A stretch of DNA of 64,000 bases from JBMOKT01 sp049323895 (GCA_049323895.1 JBMOKT010000013.1:186001-250000), one strand, 5' to 3'. Positions 33,726 through 43,566 are shown, counted from the first letter of the stretch. Translations and numbers: made by a program. The notes: generated by a model from the sequence alone, not told the origin.

Positions 33726-35270
33726 TCAATCCTTTTTTTTCACTAACATCTTTAAGTTAACCTGGTTTGTCAATCCCATTAAAATCAGGTATATCAGACC
33801 AGAAGATATGATGCTGATAATCGTGTTCATGCTATCTGTTAGATAATTACCAAGCATTCTTGTTTGCAAAATTATTAATACTCCCATCAATAGGGTAGCC
33901 ATAAGAGGAAAAATCAATTGGTTTGGCTTAAAAACAAAACCAGTTTTTATTTTAATAAAATATAGGTTTAACAGGCAGACTGCAAAAAAACTAAATATGA
34001 AAGCAATTGCAGCGCCGTTTATATGTAACTCCGGGTTCGGTACTAGATAAATAATTCCAAATACTTTAATTATTGCCCCCACAAATGTATTAAACAAAAC
34101 AATTTTTACTAATCCTAACCCTTGCAGAATACCATTAGACGTTTGTACTAAATACAAAAATATGGCACCCATTGCCAAATACCTTAAGGTTATTCCTGCT
34201 TCTGGTATATTAAATAACAACGAGCTTAGACTGGTTGCTTTTAAAAATAAAACAACGGCTACAGGAAGACCAAAGACATATGTTAGACGCAGCGCCTCAG
34301 TACTTCTAAATTGCAGGGAAGCAATTTTCCCTTGGGCCTCAGCCTCTGAAATAGACGGTACCAGAGATGTTGCTAGAGAAAATGTTAGTACTGTGGGTAT
34401 TGTAAGCAATGTTATTGCTACTCCAGAAAATTGTCCGTAAATACTGGCTGCTTGGTTTATGGTATAGCCGCTCTTTTGTAATGTAGAAGGAATAAGACTG
34501 GCCTCGAAGGTCAGTACTAAACTAGAAGTTAGACGGGTTAGAGTAGTTGGGAAGCCAAAGGCTATTAATTCTCCGATTATTTTTTTTGCTGGCAGACCCT
34601 GAATATTTTTTCCTATAAATATTTGTTTTGAATTCTTGCTTTTGCGATAAATATAAAATCCCCACATTATTAGCAATCCCATAAGTTCACCACTAATCAT
34701 ACTAATAGAAAGGGCAATTGCTATGGCTTTAATTCCAAATTGCTGGAAATGGCTTATTAAGAGGAGGGCAATAGTTATCCTGACCACCTGTTCAAAACAT
34801 TGACTGATTGCGGGAGGCTTCATATCCTGAAGTCCTTGAAAAAAACCTCTAAAAGCTGAAGAAATTGACACTACAATAATCCCTGGAAGCATAGCATAAA
34901 AACACAATAATGCCCGTGGATCTTTAAATAAAAGCTTAATTAAAATTGGAGAAAATACAATTAAAAGGACTGTAATGAGTAAACTGAGAAGAATTAGTAA
35001 GGTTAATGATATTCGAAAAATTTTTACTGCACCCTTATAGTTGTCTAAGGCCATTTGATGTGCAACCATTTTTGAGATTGCTAAAGGCAGACCGGCGGTT
35101 GTAATTACTAATACGGTAATATACAGAGGAAATACCATGTTAACTAGCCCAACCGCTTCTGTTCCAATTTTACGGATGATTACTATTTGAAACAAAAATC
35201 CTATAATTTTAACGAAAATACCTGAAATAAATAAGATTAATGCACCCTCAATAAAACTATGTTTAGACAT
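33726..35270 (-). CDS. spoVB: SpoVB-type polysaccharide/lipid flippase
   Basis: The 514-residue protein has about 14 membrane segments of the MOP/MATE-like superfamily. The opening FIEGALILFISGIFVKIIGF and the segment ITTAGLPLAISKMVAHQMAL are typical of the SpoVB/MurJ-related group in spore-formers, which act in cell-wall or cortex precursor transport. The exact lipid-linked substrate is unclear. AGAGAGTGAAA lies before the ATG. Confidence 0.82.
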   Translation of the reverse strand: MSKHSFIEGALILFISGIFVKIIGFLFQIVIIRKIGTEAVGLVNMVFPLYITVLVITTAGLPLAISKMVAHQMALDNYKGAVKIFRISLTLLILLSLLITVLLIVFSPILIKLLFKDPRALLCFYAMLPGIIVVSISSAFRGFFQGLQDMKPPAISQCFEQVVRITIALLLISHFQQFGIKAIAIALSISMISGELMGLLIMWGFYIYRKSKNSKQIFIGKNIQGLPAKKIIGELIAFGFPTTLTRLTSSLVLTFEASLIPSTLQKSGYTINQAASIYGQFSGVAITLLTIPTVLTFSLATSLVPSISEAEAQGKIASLQFRSTEALRLTYVFGLPVAVVLFLKATSLSSLLFNIPEAGITLRYLAMGAIFLYLVQTSNGILQGLGLVKIVLFNTFVGAIIKVFGIIYLVPNPELHINGAAIAFIFSFFAVCLLNLYFIKIKTGFVFKPNQLIFPLMATLLMGVLIILQTRMLGNYLTDSMNTIISIISSGLIYLILMGLTNQVNLKMLVKKKD

Positions 35271-35551
35271 ATTTTCACTCTCTTAAAAGTAGTATCTTAT
35301 TCATGTGTATGCAGATGGGAGTGTGACTATTTATTTTTATTGAAGCTGTTCTTGAAATATTTTTTATAAAATATCCCATGATAATATCTAAAATATGGCA
35401 ATACTATTAATAATTATTTGTAAAACGACATTTTCTTAATGTTTTAAATTTTCAAGAAGGATTTTCTAAATTTTTGCTTAATTAATATAATAATTTAATA
35501 ACATTTGCGAATAAAAAGTATAACAAACCTTAATTAAGGAGGGGCTTTTTT

Positions 35552-37576
35552 TTGAAAACGTATACACCAGATAAAATTAGAAATGTGGGCATCGTTGCCC
35601 ACGGAGGAGCAGGAAAAACTTCTTTAGCTGAAGCAATACTTTTCAATGCCGGCTTAACTTCCAGGCTGGGCAAAGTAGATGACGGAACAACAGTCACCGA
35701 TTATTTACCGGAAGAAATCAAGCGAAAAGTTACAATAACTTCTACCCTGGCCCCCATGGAGTGGAATAATTGTAAAATTAACTTTATTGATACCCCTGGT
35801 TATGCTGACTTTATCGGAGAAGTTAAAGGTACATTAAGGGCAGTAGACAACGTTTTAATGGTTGTTTGCGGTGTTTCGGGGGTTGAAGTACAAACTGAGG
35901 TAATATGGGACTTTGCAAACGAGAAAAATATGCCTCGTATGTTCTTTATAAATAAGCTGGACAGGGAAAATGCAAACTTTTTTAAGGTTTTAGATGAGCT
36001 AAAAGAATCCTTTGGAACCGGTGTTGTCCCTATTCAAATACCAATAGGGTCTGAAGCAAATTTCAAAGGAGTAGTTGATATTATTAAACAAAAGGCATAC
36101 TCCTTTAAGGATGGTTCAATATCAGAAATTGACGTTCCATCAGAACTGCAGGAACAATTGGCTGAATATCGGGATGCGCTCATGGAAGCTGCAGCCGAGG
36201 GTGACGATGAACTGTTAATGAAATATCTGGAGGGAGAGGAATTGACTCCGGAAGAAATTATTTCCGGTTTTAAAAAAGGTGTAAAGGATGGAAAGATTTA
36301 CCCTGTACTTGCAGGCTCTGCTCTAAATAATATTGGAATACAGCCCCTGTTGAACGGCATATGCGAATTTCTGCCATCACCTATAGATGTAGCTGATAAA
36401 GATATACTTAATGCCGAACCGGCAGCCTTAGTATTCAAGACCTTAGCCGACCCCTATGTAGGCAAACTGAGTTTTCTCAGAGTTTTTTCCGGTAAGTTAA
36501 AGACAACCGATCCTATTTATAATGCTAATAAAGAAAAAGAGGAAAAGGTTGGTAACTTCCTCTTGGTTCGTGGTAAAACTCAAGAAAACCTAAGCGAAAT
36601 TATTGCCGGAGATATTGTTGCCGTTGCTAAACTCCAGGAAACTTTGACAGGGCATACCTTATGTTTAAAAACTAAACCCGTAATTCTTGATGGTATAGAA
36701 TTCCCGGAACCTACATTATCGGTAGCTGTTAGTCCAAAATCCAGAGGGGATGAGGACAAGGTGGGTAATGCCATTTCCAGATTACTAGAAGAGGACCCCA
36801 CATTAAAACTAGAGAAGAATCTGGAAACAAAAGAAACTATTTTAAAAGGCATGGGTGATCTTCATCTAGATATTATTACCGAAAGAATGAAGGCCAAGTT
36901 CGGCGTTGAAGTAGAAACCAGAACACCTAAAATCCCCTATAGAGAAACTATTCGAGGTACGGTTAAAATTCAAGGAAAACATAAAAAGCAGTCAGGCGGT
37001 GCAGGTCAGTACGGTGATGTATGGCTAACATTAGAACCTCTTCCTGATGCTGAATTTGAATTTGCTGAGACAGTATTTGGCGGTGCAGTTCCCAAAAACT
37101 ATTTCCCCGCTGTTGAAAAAGGTGTTAGAGAGGCGATGCATGAGGGTATGTTGGCAGGCTATCCTGTCACAAATATTAAAGTAACACTGGTTGACGGCTC
37201 TTACCACCCAGTAGATTCTAACGAAATGTCCTTTAAAATAGCAGGTTCTCTAGCATTTAGAAAAGGTATGGAAAAGGCTAACCCTGTGTTGCTTGAACCA
37301 ATAATGAACTTTGAAATTGTAGTTCCAGAGCAATTCATGGGAGATATAATGGGTGACCTGAATAGTAAACGTGGTAGAATAATGGGAATGGAGCCGAAAG
37401 GCAAGTTCCAGGTTATCAAAGCACAAGCACCACTGGCAGAAATGTTCCGTTATGCAATAGATTTAAAATCTATCACCCAAGCAAGGGGAAGTTTTAAAAT
37501 GGAATTCTCCCATTACGAAGATGTTCCCCAGAGAATCGCAGACGAAATAATCAATTCTAGAAAAAAAGAAGAATAA
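35552..37576 (+). CDS. Elongation factor G paralogue
   Basis: The 674-residue GTPase has EF-G domain order with P-loop AHGGAGKTS (16-24), DTPGYADF and NKLD boxes. The P-loop has GGAGKTS where canonical EF-G has DAGKTT, and the switch I region reads EEIKRKVTITS instead of the RGITI type. These are traits of the EF-G-like second group (for example Thermus EF-G-2), not the main translocase. It is a single gene with a TTG start after AGGAGGGG. The role in translation is not settled. Confidence 0.88.
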   Translation: MKTYTPDKIRNVGIVAHGGAGKTSLAEAILFNAGLTSRLGKVDDGTTVTDYLPEEIKRKVTITSTLAPMEWNNCKINFIDTPGYADFIGEVKGTLRAVDNVLMVVCGVSGVEVQTEVIWDFANEKNMPRMFFINKLDRENANFFKVLDELKESFGTGVVPIQIPIGSEANFKGVVDIIKQKAYSFKDGSISEIDVPSELQEQLAEYRDALMEAAAEGDDELLMKYLEGEELTPEEIISGFKKGVKDGKIYPVLAGSALNNIGIQPLLNGICEFLPSPIDVADKDILNAEPAALVFKTLADPYVGKLSFLRVFSGKLKTTDPIYNANKEKEEKVGNFLLVRGKTQENLSEIIAGDIVAVAKLQETLTGHTLCLKTKPVILDGIEFPEPTLSVAVSPKSRGDEDKVGNAISRLLEEDPTLKLEKNLETKETILKGMGDLHLDIITERMKAKFGVEVETRTPKIPYRETIRGTVKIQGKHKKQSGGAGQYGDVWLTLEPLPDAEFEFAETVFGGAVPKNYFPAVEKGVREAMHEGMLAGYPVTNIKVTLVDGSYHPVDSNEMSFKIAGSLAFRKGMEKANPVLLEPIMNFEIVVPEQFMGDIMGDLNSKRGRIMGMEPKGKFQVIKAQAPLAEMFRYAIDLKSITQARGSFKMEFSHYEDVPQRIADEIINSRKKEE

Positions 37577-37606
37577 CAAAAAGAGGGAGTTATCTCCCTC
37601 TTTTTG
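37577..37606 (+). terminator. Rho-independent terminator after the EF-G paralogue
   Basis: CAAAAAGAGGGAG pairs perfectly with CTCCCTCTTTTTG around TTAT, directly after the stop codon. Confidence 0.93.
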
Positions 37607-37611
37607 TGTAA

Positions 37612-37638
37612 ATAAAAAAACCTTCAGAAGTGAAGGTT
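37612..37638 (-). terminator. Terminator for tRNA-Trp (minus strand)
   Basis: On the minus strand AACCTTC pairs with GAAGGTT around 6 bases and is followed by a T-run, right after the 3' end of the tRNA. Confidence 0.85.
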
Positions 37639-37639
37639 T

Positions 37640-37715
37640 TGGCAGGGGCGGCAGGACTTGAACCCGCAACCAATGGATTTGGAGTCCACTACTCTACCAA
37701 TTGAGCCACACCCCT
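37640..37715 (-). tRNA. tRNA-Trp (anticodon CCA), CCA encoded
   Basis: The minus strand folds as a full cloverleaf: acceptor AGGGGTG with CGCCCCT, anticodon loop CTCCAAA giving anticodon CCA, T-loop TTCAAGT, G discriminator and encoded CCA. Confidence 0.95.
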
Positions 37716-37881
37716 ATAATGTTGTGCAAAAAATATATTACAATATTATTTACTAAAAGTCAACTTTATTATAATTAATAGAATAAAATATTATAAGGAT
37801 TTTACATTTTGCAGCAGGAATACCAAATAATATGTAGAATAGGTAAAAAGGATCATAAAGGTAGAAGAGGCAGGTGAGGCT

Positions 37882-38391
37882 ATGAAAGCAAAAGGGTTTT
37901 TTTGCATTTTAATAATTTCTCTTGTACTTATTGTGGGATGCGGTCCTAAAATTACTGAAATTACAGCACCACCTGATAGTATTTCATTAGATGAAGTTAC
38001 AAAATTCAACTTAAAACAACTAGACCTTGATAAGCTTTCCAAGTCAGATATTAAAGAACTTGATGGTGTGAAACTAGGGCCAAATTCACTAGGTTATGAG
38101 TTGGAATACCGTTACCCAGATCAGCCAATTAAAATAAAAATTATTAAGTTTAATTCTAATGAAGATATATCTTCCTTTTGGAGACAGTGGTTAGCAGTCC
38201 ATAATCTTCAAATTCCTTCTTCAGAAGCGGCCGTTAAATTTCAGTTAGAAAATAAATATTCAGTTTATGCTTGGCAAAAAGGACAATGGTTAACATATAT
38301 CGGTGTACCTAATGAGCCATTAAGAGACAAAGTCAAAGACATCATTGCCAACCACTACCTGAATTTAGCAAAAAAAGAAACAACTAATTAA
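37882..38391 (+). CDS. Small lipoprotein of unknown function
   Basis: The 169-residue protein has a lipoprotein signal with lipobox LIVGC (C20). The mature part (VTKFNLKQLDLDKLSKSD, later FQLENKYSVYAWQKGQWLTY) looks like a small alpha/beta domain. No family is recognised. It is a single gene with its own terminator. Confidence 0.7.
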   Translation: MKAKGFFCILIISLVLIVGCGPKITEITAPPDSISLDEVTKFNLKQLDLDKLSKSDIKELDGVKLGPNSLGYELEYRYPDQPIKIKIIKFNSNEDISSFWRQWLAVHNLQIPSSEAAVKFQLENKYSVYAWQKGQWLTYIGVPNEPLRDKVKDIIANHYLNLAKKETTN

Positions 38392-38397
38392 TGTTAT

Positions 38398-38446
38398 AAT
38401 ATAAACTATGTTAATAATCCATTAGTATAGTTTATATTATTTTTTT
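38398..38446 (+). terminator. AT-rich hairpin terminator
   Basis: AATATAAACTAT pairs with ATAGTTTATATT around a 17-base loop, followed by ATTTTTTTATTTTTTT. Confidence 0.75.
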
Positions 38447-38551
38447 ATTTTTTTACTGAATTTAAAGGAAATTATCATTTTTTTATTGAACATAAAAATA
38501 TATTTAAATACAAGCTGTTATTATGTAATTTTTCAAAGGGAGGTCTAACTA

Positions 38552-39817
38552 ATGGATAATAAAAACAAAAAAAGCCCGAGAGAAATATCGTTAGCTAGAG
38601 CTGAAACTTTAAAAAACAGAATTCAACCTTATCTCGACGCAAAAGAGAGCATCCCTACAGGCTTTAAGTCCGCTAATGAGATAAAACAAAGGCAGGAGAA
38701 AATTAAAAAAATCCTTGCTGTGACAGACAATGAATGGAATGATTGGCATTGGCAAATAAGAAATCGCATTAGCGATTCCAAGACCCTGTCAAAATTTCTC
38801 AATCTTACAGAGGAACAAATCGAAAATATTGATAGAGTTGGAGAGAATTTTCGTTGGGCTGTTTCACCTTACTATCTTTCATTAATTAATAATGAAGGTG
38901 AACTCCTTCGAGATCCTATTTTTTTGCAGGCAATTCCAACTGGCTTTGAAATTCAGGATAAAAAGGGGAAGGTCGACCCTATGCAGGAGGAGTTTACTAA
39001 TCCTGCGGAATGCATTACCCGCAGATACGCGGACCGTTTAATTATCAATGTTACAAACCAATGCGCTATGTACTGCAGGCACTGTCAAAGGAGAAGAAAT
39101 ATCGGTGAAGTAGATGTTCCCAGAAACAGGGAAGATATTGCTCAAGCAATTGAATATATTAAAAATTCCCCTGAAATTCGTGATGTTTTGATTACAGGAG
39201 GGGATCCATTTACCTTATCTGATGATTTCATTGATTGGATTTTAGGAGAATTGGACAAAATACCACACGTGGAATATAAACGCCTTGGCTCTAGAATGTT
39301 GGTAACTTTGCCTCAAAGAATTACCCCAGAATTCTGTGAAATGCTTAAAAAACATCATCCAGTATACGTTAATACCCATTTTAACAACCCCATGGAAGTA
39401 ACAGAAGAAGCAAAAAAGGCTTGTGAAATGTTGGCAAACGCCGGTATACCGCTTGGCAATCAAGCAGTCTTACTCCGCGGTATAAACGATAATGCCCATA
39501 TCATGAAACTTCTAAACCAGGAGTTATTAAAAATAAGGGTAAGACCCTACTATATTTTCCATGCCAAAGGTGTTATCGGAACAATGCATTTCAAAACCAG
39601 TGTGGATGCCGGAATAGAAATTATGGAACAATTAAGAGGATATACATCAGGTTTGGCTGTTCCAACTTATATTATAAACGCTCCTAATGGGAAAGGGAAA
39701 ACACCCATGCTGCCTCAATATAAAATCTCCCATGGTCGAGGTTATATTACTATCAGAACTTGGGAAGGTGAAATTGTTGACTATCCTAATATTGATGCTG
39801 AATTACTGATTGAATAA
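38552..39817 (+). CDS. eam: Glutamate 2,3-aminomutase (KamA family)
   Basis: The 421-residue radical SAM enzyme has the cluster motif C171-x3-C175-x2-C178 (CAMYCRHC) and a PLP-binding NGKGK stretch near 379-383. The two aspartates that bind the substrate amino group in lysine 2,3-aminomutase are replaced here by K339 (FHAKGVIG) and N376 (YIINAPNG), the pair that marks glutamate 2,3-aminomutase. The product, beta-glutamate, is a compatible solute in some anaerobes. A TAXI-TRAP uptake system follows. Confidence 0.87.
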   Translation: MDNKNKKSPREISLARAETLKNRIQPYLDAKESIPTGFKSANEIKQRQEKIKKILAVTDNEWNDWHWQIRNRISDSKTLSKFLNLTEEQIENIDRVGENFRWAVSPYYLSLINNEGELLRDPIFLQAIPTGFEIQDKKGKVDPMQEEFTNPAECITRRYADRLIINVTNQCAMYCRHCQRRRNIGEVDVPRNREDIAQAIEYIKNSPEIRDVLITGGDPFTLSDDFIDWILGELDKIPHVEYKRLGSRMLVTLPQRITPEFCEMLKKHHPVYVNTHFNNPMEVTEEAKKACEMLANAGIPLGNQAVLLRGINDNAHIMKLLNQELLKIRVRPYYIFHAKGVIGTMHFKTSVDAGIEIMEQLRGYTSGLAVPTYIINAPNGKGKTPMLPQYKISHGRGYITIRTWEGEIVDYPNIDAELLIE

Positions 39818-39947
39818 ATTTAATCATTTTTAAAAAAAATGAAGGTATTTAAAAAAATCCGGCGAAATAATAAAATGTTTATTTTTGGGTATTTAATATC
39901 CAAGAAAAATAATATATCTTTAAAAAGACTTAGGGGGTTATTGTTTT

Positions 39948-40952
39948 ATGAAAAAAAGAATTGCATTACTACTTGTTTTTGTCCTAGTGCTAAGTATTGC
40001 ATTAGTAGGCTGCGCTCCAAAGAAAGAAGCTCCAAAAGATGCTCCAAAAGAAGAGCCTAAACAAGAACCGCAAAAGGTATTTGTTAATATTGCAACTGGT
40101 GGTACTGCTGGTACTTATTTCCCACTTGGCGGTGGTATTGCCGATATCTGGAATAAAAACATTCCAGGCATGAATGCTACAGCTGAAAGTACTGGTGCAT
40201 CTGTAGCCAATGTAAACATGCTTCGCGATGGTAAGGTAGAGGTCATCTTCGTACAAAACGATGTTGCTTATTATGCTGCAACTGGTACAGAGATCTTTTC
40301 AGGAACTAATAATAGCGGTAAATATGAAGGGTTAAGAGGTTTAGCTACTCTTTATCCTGAAACAATACAAATTATCACCTTGTCAAATAAAGGAATTAAA
40401 ACATTAGCAGACCTTAAAGGCAAGAAAATTGCTGTAGGTGCTCCTGGTTCCGGTACAGAAGCTAATGCCCGTCAAATTCTAGAAGCTGCTGAATTATCAT
40501 ATGAAGATGTTACCGAGCAATACTTATCTTTTGCAGAAGCTGCTCAAAACTTAAAAGACGGCAATATTGATGCAGCCTTCATTACAGCTGGTCATCCAAC
40601 AGCTGCTGTTCAAGATATAGCTGCTCAAAATGACATCAAGGTTGTTTCCGTTCCTGCAGATTTTGCAGACAAATTAATTTCCAAGTATCCATTCTATACT
40701 AAAATTACTATTCCTGGCGGAACTTACAATAAAGTTGACAACGATGTAGAAACTGTAGCTGTTATGGCAATGCTGGCAATAGATGCCAAACTAGATGCAG
40801 ACCTAACTTATAACCTTTTAAAAACTATGTATGGCAATCCAGACAGATTAAAAGCAGCACATGCTAAAGGCGCTATGATTACAAAAGAAACAGGAAAAGA
40901 CGGAATGTCCCTTGATTTACATCCCGGCGCGGAGAAATTCTATAACGAATAG
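39948..40952 (+). CDS. TAXI-family TRAP transporter solute-binding lipoprotein
   Basis: The 334-residue protein has a lipobox ALVGC (C22), an alanine/lysine/proline-rich linker, and the TAXI signature TGGTAGTYFPLGGGIADIW. It captures the substrate outside the cell and hands it to the fused permease encoded at 41538. TAXI systems take up organic acids such as glutamate or 2-oxoglutarate, which would fit the preceding aminomutase. The substrate is inferred. Confidence 0.9.
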   Translation: MKKRIALLLVFVLVLSIALVGCAPKKEAPKDAPKEEPKQEPQKVFVNIATGGTAGTYFPLGGGIADIWNKNIPGMNATAESTGASVANVNMLRDGKVEVIFVQNDVAYYAATGTEIFSGTNNSGKYEGLRGLATLYPETIQIITLSNKGIKTLADLKGKKIAVGAPGSGTEANARQILEAAELSYEDVTEQYLSFAEAAQNLKDGNIDAAFITAGHPTAAVQDIAAQNDIKVVSVPADFADKLISKYPFYTKITIPGGTYNKVDNDVETVAVMAMLAIDAKLDADLTYNLLKTMYGNPDRLKAAHAKGAMITKETGKDGMSLDLHPGAEKFYNE

Positions 40953-41000
40953 TCTTGGTTAAAATATAGTTTGTAATTTATGTAATTCGGCAGGGAGGTC

Positions 41001-41026
41001 TGAGCATTGGAGTAATCCAATGCTCA
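41001..41026 (+). promoter_or_regulatory. Perfect hairpin between ribosome-binding site and start codon
   Basis: TGAGCATTGG and CCAATGCTCA form a 10-bp stem with loop AGTAAT. GGGAGG lies just before (40993-40998) and the ATG of the DUF1850 gene 7 bases after. If the hairpin forms, the effective spacing becomes 9 bases. Otherwise the gene has no ribosome-binding site close to its start. Confidence 0.6.
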
Positions 41027-41033
41027 CATTTTA

Positions 41034-41519
41034 ATGTTAAAAAAAAAATGGATATTTCCTTTGATTTTTTTTATGGCATGTATTATCTTTTTCGTTACCT
41101 TCAATGTATCAAAAGGTAAGGTATTAATAATTACAAATACGGAGACAAATAAAGAGTGGGTACTAAAAGTGCCGGAAGGAAATTTTACTTTTAGTTATGT
41201 CCATTCTGTTCACCGCACACCAGTTGATGAAATATTTACAGTTTCTGATGACAATAAGCTGATTATGGAAGAGGTAAGATTTCAATCATTGGGAGTAGGC
41301 ATGCCTTTTACAAATGAAGGTGGAACATTCAGCATTGAAGACGGAAAATTTATTTTAAAATTTAACCGGGAATTCACAGAGTTGCACTTTCGGGTTTCTT
41401 CAATTCCCCAGCATAATATCAAAATAGGAGATAAGATTTATCCCCTACTTATTTTTACTGAACCAGAACAACAAATACGGATTCATGCAGATGAAAAGTG
41501 GTATATTGCAAGAGACTGA
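41034..41519 (+). CDS. DUF1850 protein associated with TAXI-TRAP transporters
   Basis: The 161-residue protein has one N-terminal membrane anchor and an extracytoplasmic DUF1850 domain (FSYVHSVHRTPVDEIFTV, then GVGMPFTNEGG). DUF1850 genes regularly sit between the TAXI binding protein and the fused permease, as here; the molecular role is not known. A stop codon lies in frame upstream, so the ATG at 41034 is the only standard start, although the ribosome-binding site lies beyond a hairpin. Confidence 0.88.
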   Translation: MLKKKWIFPLIFFMACIIFFVTFNVSKGKVLIITNTETNKEWVLKVPEGNFTFSYVHSVHRTPVDEIFTVSDDNKLIMEEVRFQSLGVGMPFTNEGGTFSIEDGKFILKFNREFTELHFRVSSIPQHNIKIGDKIYPLLIFTEPEQQIRIHADEKWYIARD

Positions 41520-41537
41520 TTTAAAGGAGGGGAAAAG

Positions 41538-43481
41538 GTGTCTAATAATATTCAGCAGGAACAAATCCTAAATGATGAAGAAATACTACGAAAATACGAT
41601 AAAGAATCCGACTATAGAAAGCTAACCGGATTTACAGCAAAATTTATTTCTGCACTTGCCATTACATTTACCCTTTTTCAATTATATACTGCAACTTTTG
41701 GTGTATTGGATGCCATGATTCAAAGGTCAATTCACGTATCTTTCGGCTTTGCCTTAATTTTCCTTTTATATCCCGCGAGAAAGCAATGGTCCCGTTTTAA
41801 AATTCATCCTATTGATATTTTATTTTCCATTGTCGGGGCTGCCGTCCCTCTATATATTGTAACCTTTTATAAAGATCTAGTAATGAGAGCGGGTACTGTA
41901 ACAACTATTGACTATATAATTGGTATCCTTGGAGTTTTACTTGTCTTAGAGGCCGCAAGGAGAATAGTAGGATGGCCAATGATATCGGTAGCAGGAATTT
42001 TCTTGATATATGCCTTATTTGGCAAATATGTTCCAGGACAATTAGCCCATAGAGGAGTTGATTTGGAAAGCTTAGTTTATCATTTATTCTTTACGACAGA
42101 AGGAATATTTGGCATTCCAATTGGTGTTTCCTCTACTTTTATTTTCCTGTTTATTCTTTTTGGCGCATTTTTAGAAAAGACGGGGATGGGTCAATTTTTT
42201 ATTGATTTGGCTAATTCTATCGCCGGTTGGGCATCAGGGGGACCAGCCAAGGTTGCTGTATTGTCCAGCGGATTAATGGGAACTGTTTCAGGAAGTTCTG
42301 TTGCGAATGTAGTAGGTACGGGTAGTTTTACAATTCCTATGATGAAAAAACTTGGTTATAAAGGGGAATTTGCCGGTGCCGTAGAAGCAACAGCTTCTAC
42401 AGGTGGTCAATTGATGCCGCCTATTATGGGGGCAGCCGCTTTCCTAATGGCTGAATTTACCCAAATACCGTATTATAAAATTATCGGAGCCGCCCTTATT
42501 CCTGCGCTCCTGTATTACTTTGGAGTTTGGACAGGAATTCACTTTGAAGCCAAAAAGCTTGGTCTTAAAGGAATGAAACGTGAAGAACTTCCAAAAATCA
42601 AAGAAATTATTCTAGATAGAGGACATCTGTTTATACCCTTGTTGGTAATTGTATATCTTCTTGTAACAGGTTATACTCCTATGCGGGCTGCCTTATGGGC
42701 AATATTGCTTTCTATATTGGTTTCCACAATAAAAAGGAATACCCGAATTGGTTTAACGGATATTGTCAAAGGGCTAGAACAAGGTGCAAGGGGAGCCTTA
42801 GGAGTTTTGGCGGCTACTGCTTGTGCCGGAATTATCATTGGGGTTGTTACTAAGACAGGATTAGGATTGAAGTTAGGTTCTTCTTTAGTTGATTTAGCTG
42901 GCGGTAAATTAATCTTAACATTATTTTTTACCATGGTTACATCAATAATATTAGGAATGGGCGTTCCTACAACAGCTAACTATGTTATAACATCTACCAT
43001 TGCTGCCCCTGCTTTATTGCTATTAGATGTTCCTATTATAGCCGCCCATATGTTTGTTTTTTATTTTGGTATTATTGCCGATGTAACTCCACCTGTTGCT
43101 CTTGCCGCTTTTGCGGGCTCAGGTATTGCAAAGGCTAATCCAATGAAAACAGCTTTTAACGCATCTAAATTAGCCATAGCAGCTTATCTGGTTCCATATA
43201 TCTTTGTATTTAGTCCGGCATTACTTTTAGTTGACGTTCATGCATTACAAATTATAGGTATTATAATTACTTCCGTTATTGGAATTATTGCCGTAGGGTC
43301 TGCAGTCCAAGGATTTTTAGTAACCCATGAAAATTGGCTGGAGCGTATTATCTTTTTCTGTAGTGGGGTCATGCTAATTCATCCTAATGCTTATACTGAT
43401 GTAATTGGTATTTCCTTAATTGGAGCAGGTTATTTGTATCAAAAAAGGAAATATGCGAAGGAATTACAACAAGCAGCTTAA
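41538..43481 (+). CDS. Fused TRAP transporter permease (DctQ-DctM type)
   Basis: The 647-residue protein has many membrane segments. An N-terminal DctQ-like four-helix part (about 35-170) is fused to a DctM-like large part with LMGTVSGSSVANVVGTGSFT, EATASTGGQLMPPIMGAAAF and GMGVPTTANYVITST, which are typical of TAXI-TRAP permeases. It is driven by an ion gradient and works with the binding protein at 39948. AAAGGAGGGG precedes the GTG. A long terminator follows 2 bases after the stop. Confidence 0.92.
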   Translation: MSNNIQQEQILNDEEILRKYDKESDYRKLTGFTAKFISALAITFTLFQLYTATFGVLDAMIQRSIHVSFGFALIFLLYPARKQWSRFKIHPIDILFSIVGAAVPLYIVTFYKDLVMRAGTVTTIDYIIGILGVLLVLEAARRIVGWPMISVAGIFLIYALFGKYVPGQLAHRGVDLESLVYHLFFTTEGIFGIPIGVSSTFIFLFILFGAFLEKTGMGQFFIDLANSIAGWASGGPAKVAVLSSGLMGTVSGSSVANVVGTGSFTIPMMKKLGYKGEFAGAVEATASTGGQLMPPIMGAAAFLMAEFTQIPYYKIIGAALIPALLYYFGVWTGIHFEAKKLGLKGMKREELPKIKEIILDRGHLFIPLLVIVYLLVTGYTPMRAALWAILLSILVSTIKRNTRIGLTDIVKGLEQGARGALGVLAATACAGIIIGVVTKTGLGLKLGSSLVDLAGGKLILTLFFTMVTSIILGMGVPTTANYVITSTIAAPALLLLDVPIIAAHMFVFYFGIIADVTPPVALAAFAGSGIAKANPMKTAFNASKLAIAAYLVPYIFVFSPALLLVDVHALQIIGIIITSVIGIIAVGSAVQGFLVTHENWLERIIFFCSGVMLIHPNAYTDVIGISLIGAGYLYQKRKYAKELQQAA

Positions 43482-43483
43482 AA

Positions 43484-43526
43484 AAGTATAAAATACCACA
43501 AACTTTGTTTGTGGTATTTTATACTT
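43484..43526 (+). terminator. Strong rho-independent terminator
   Basis: Two perfect 20-base arms (43484-43503 and 43507-43526) with a TTT loop; the core is ACCACAAAC/GTTTGTGGT. It ends the TRAP operon. Confidence 0.9.
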
Positions 43527-43566
43527 AGTAGTACGTAATTTAAAGCATACAGGGGGCATACTTAAA

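Noticed and set aside
39839..40060. 73-residue open frame overlapping the start of the TAXI binding protein gene
   Set aside because: It lacks a good ribosome-binding site, is rich in K/R/S/N, and overlaps the well supported lipoprotein signal peptide in another frame.
43527..43566. TPP riboswitch before thiD
   Set aside because: Only about 40 bases separate the preceding terminator from thiD and no THI-box sequence is visible.
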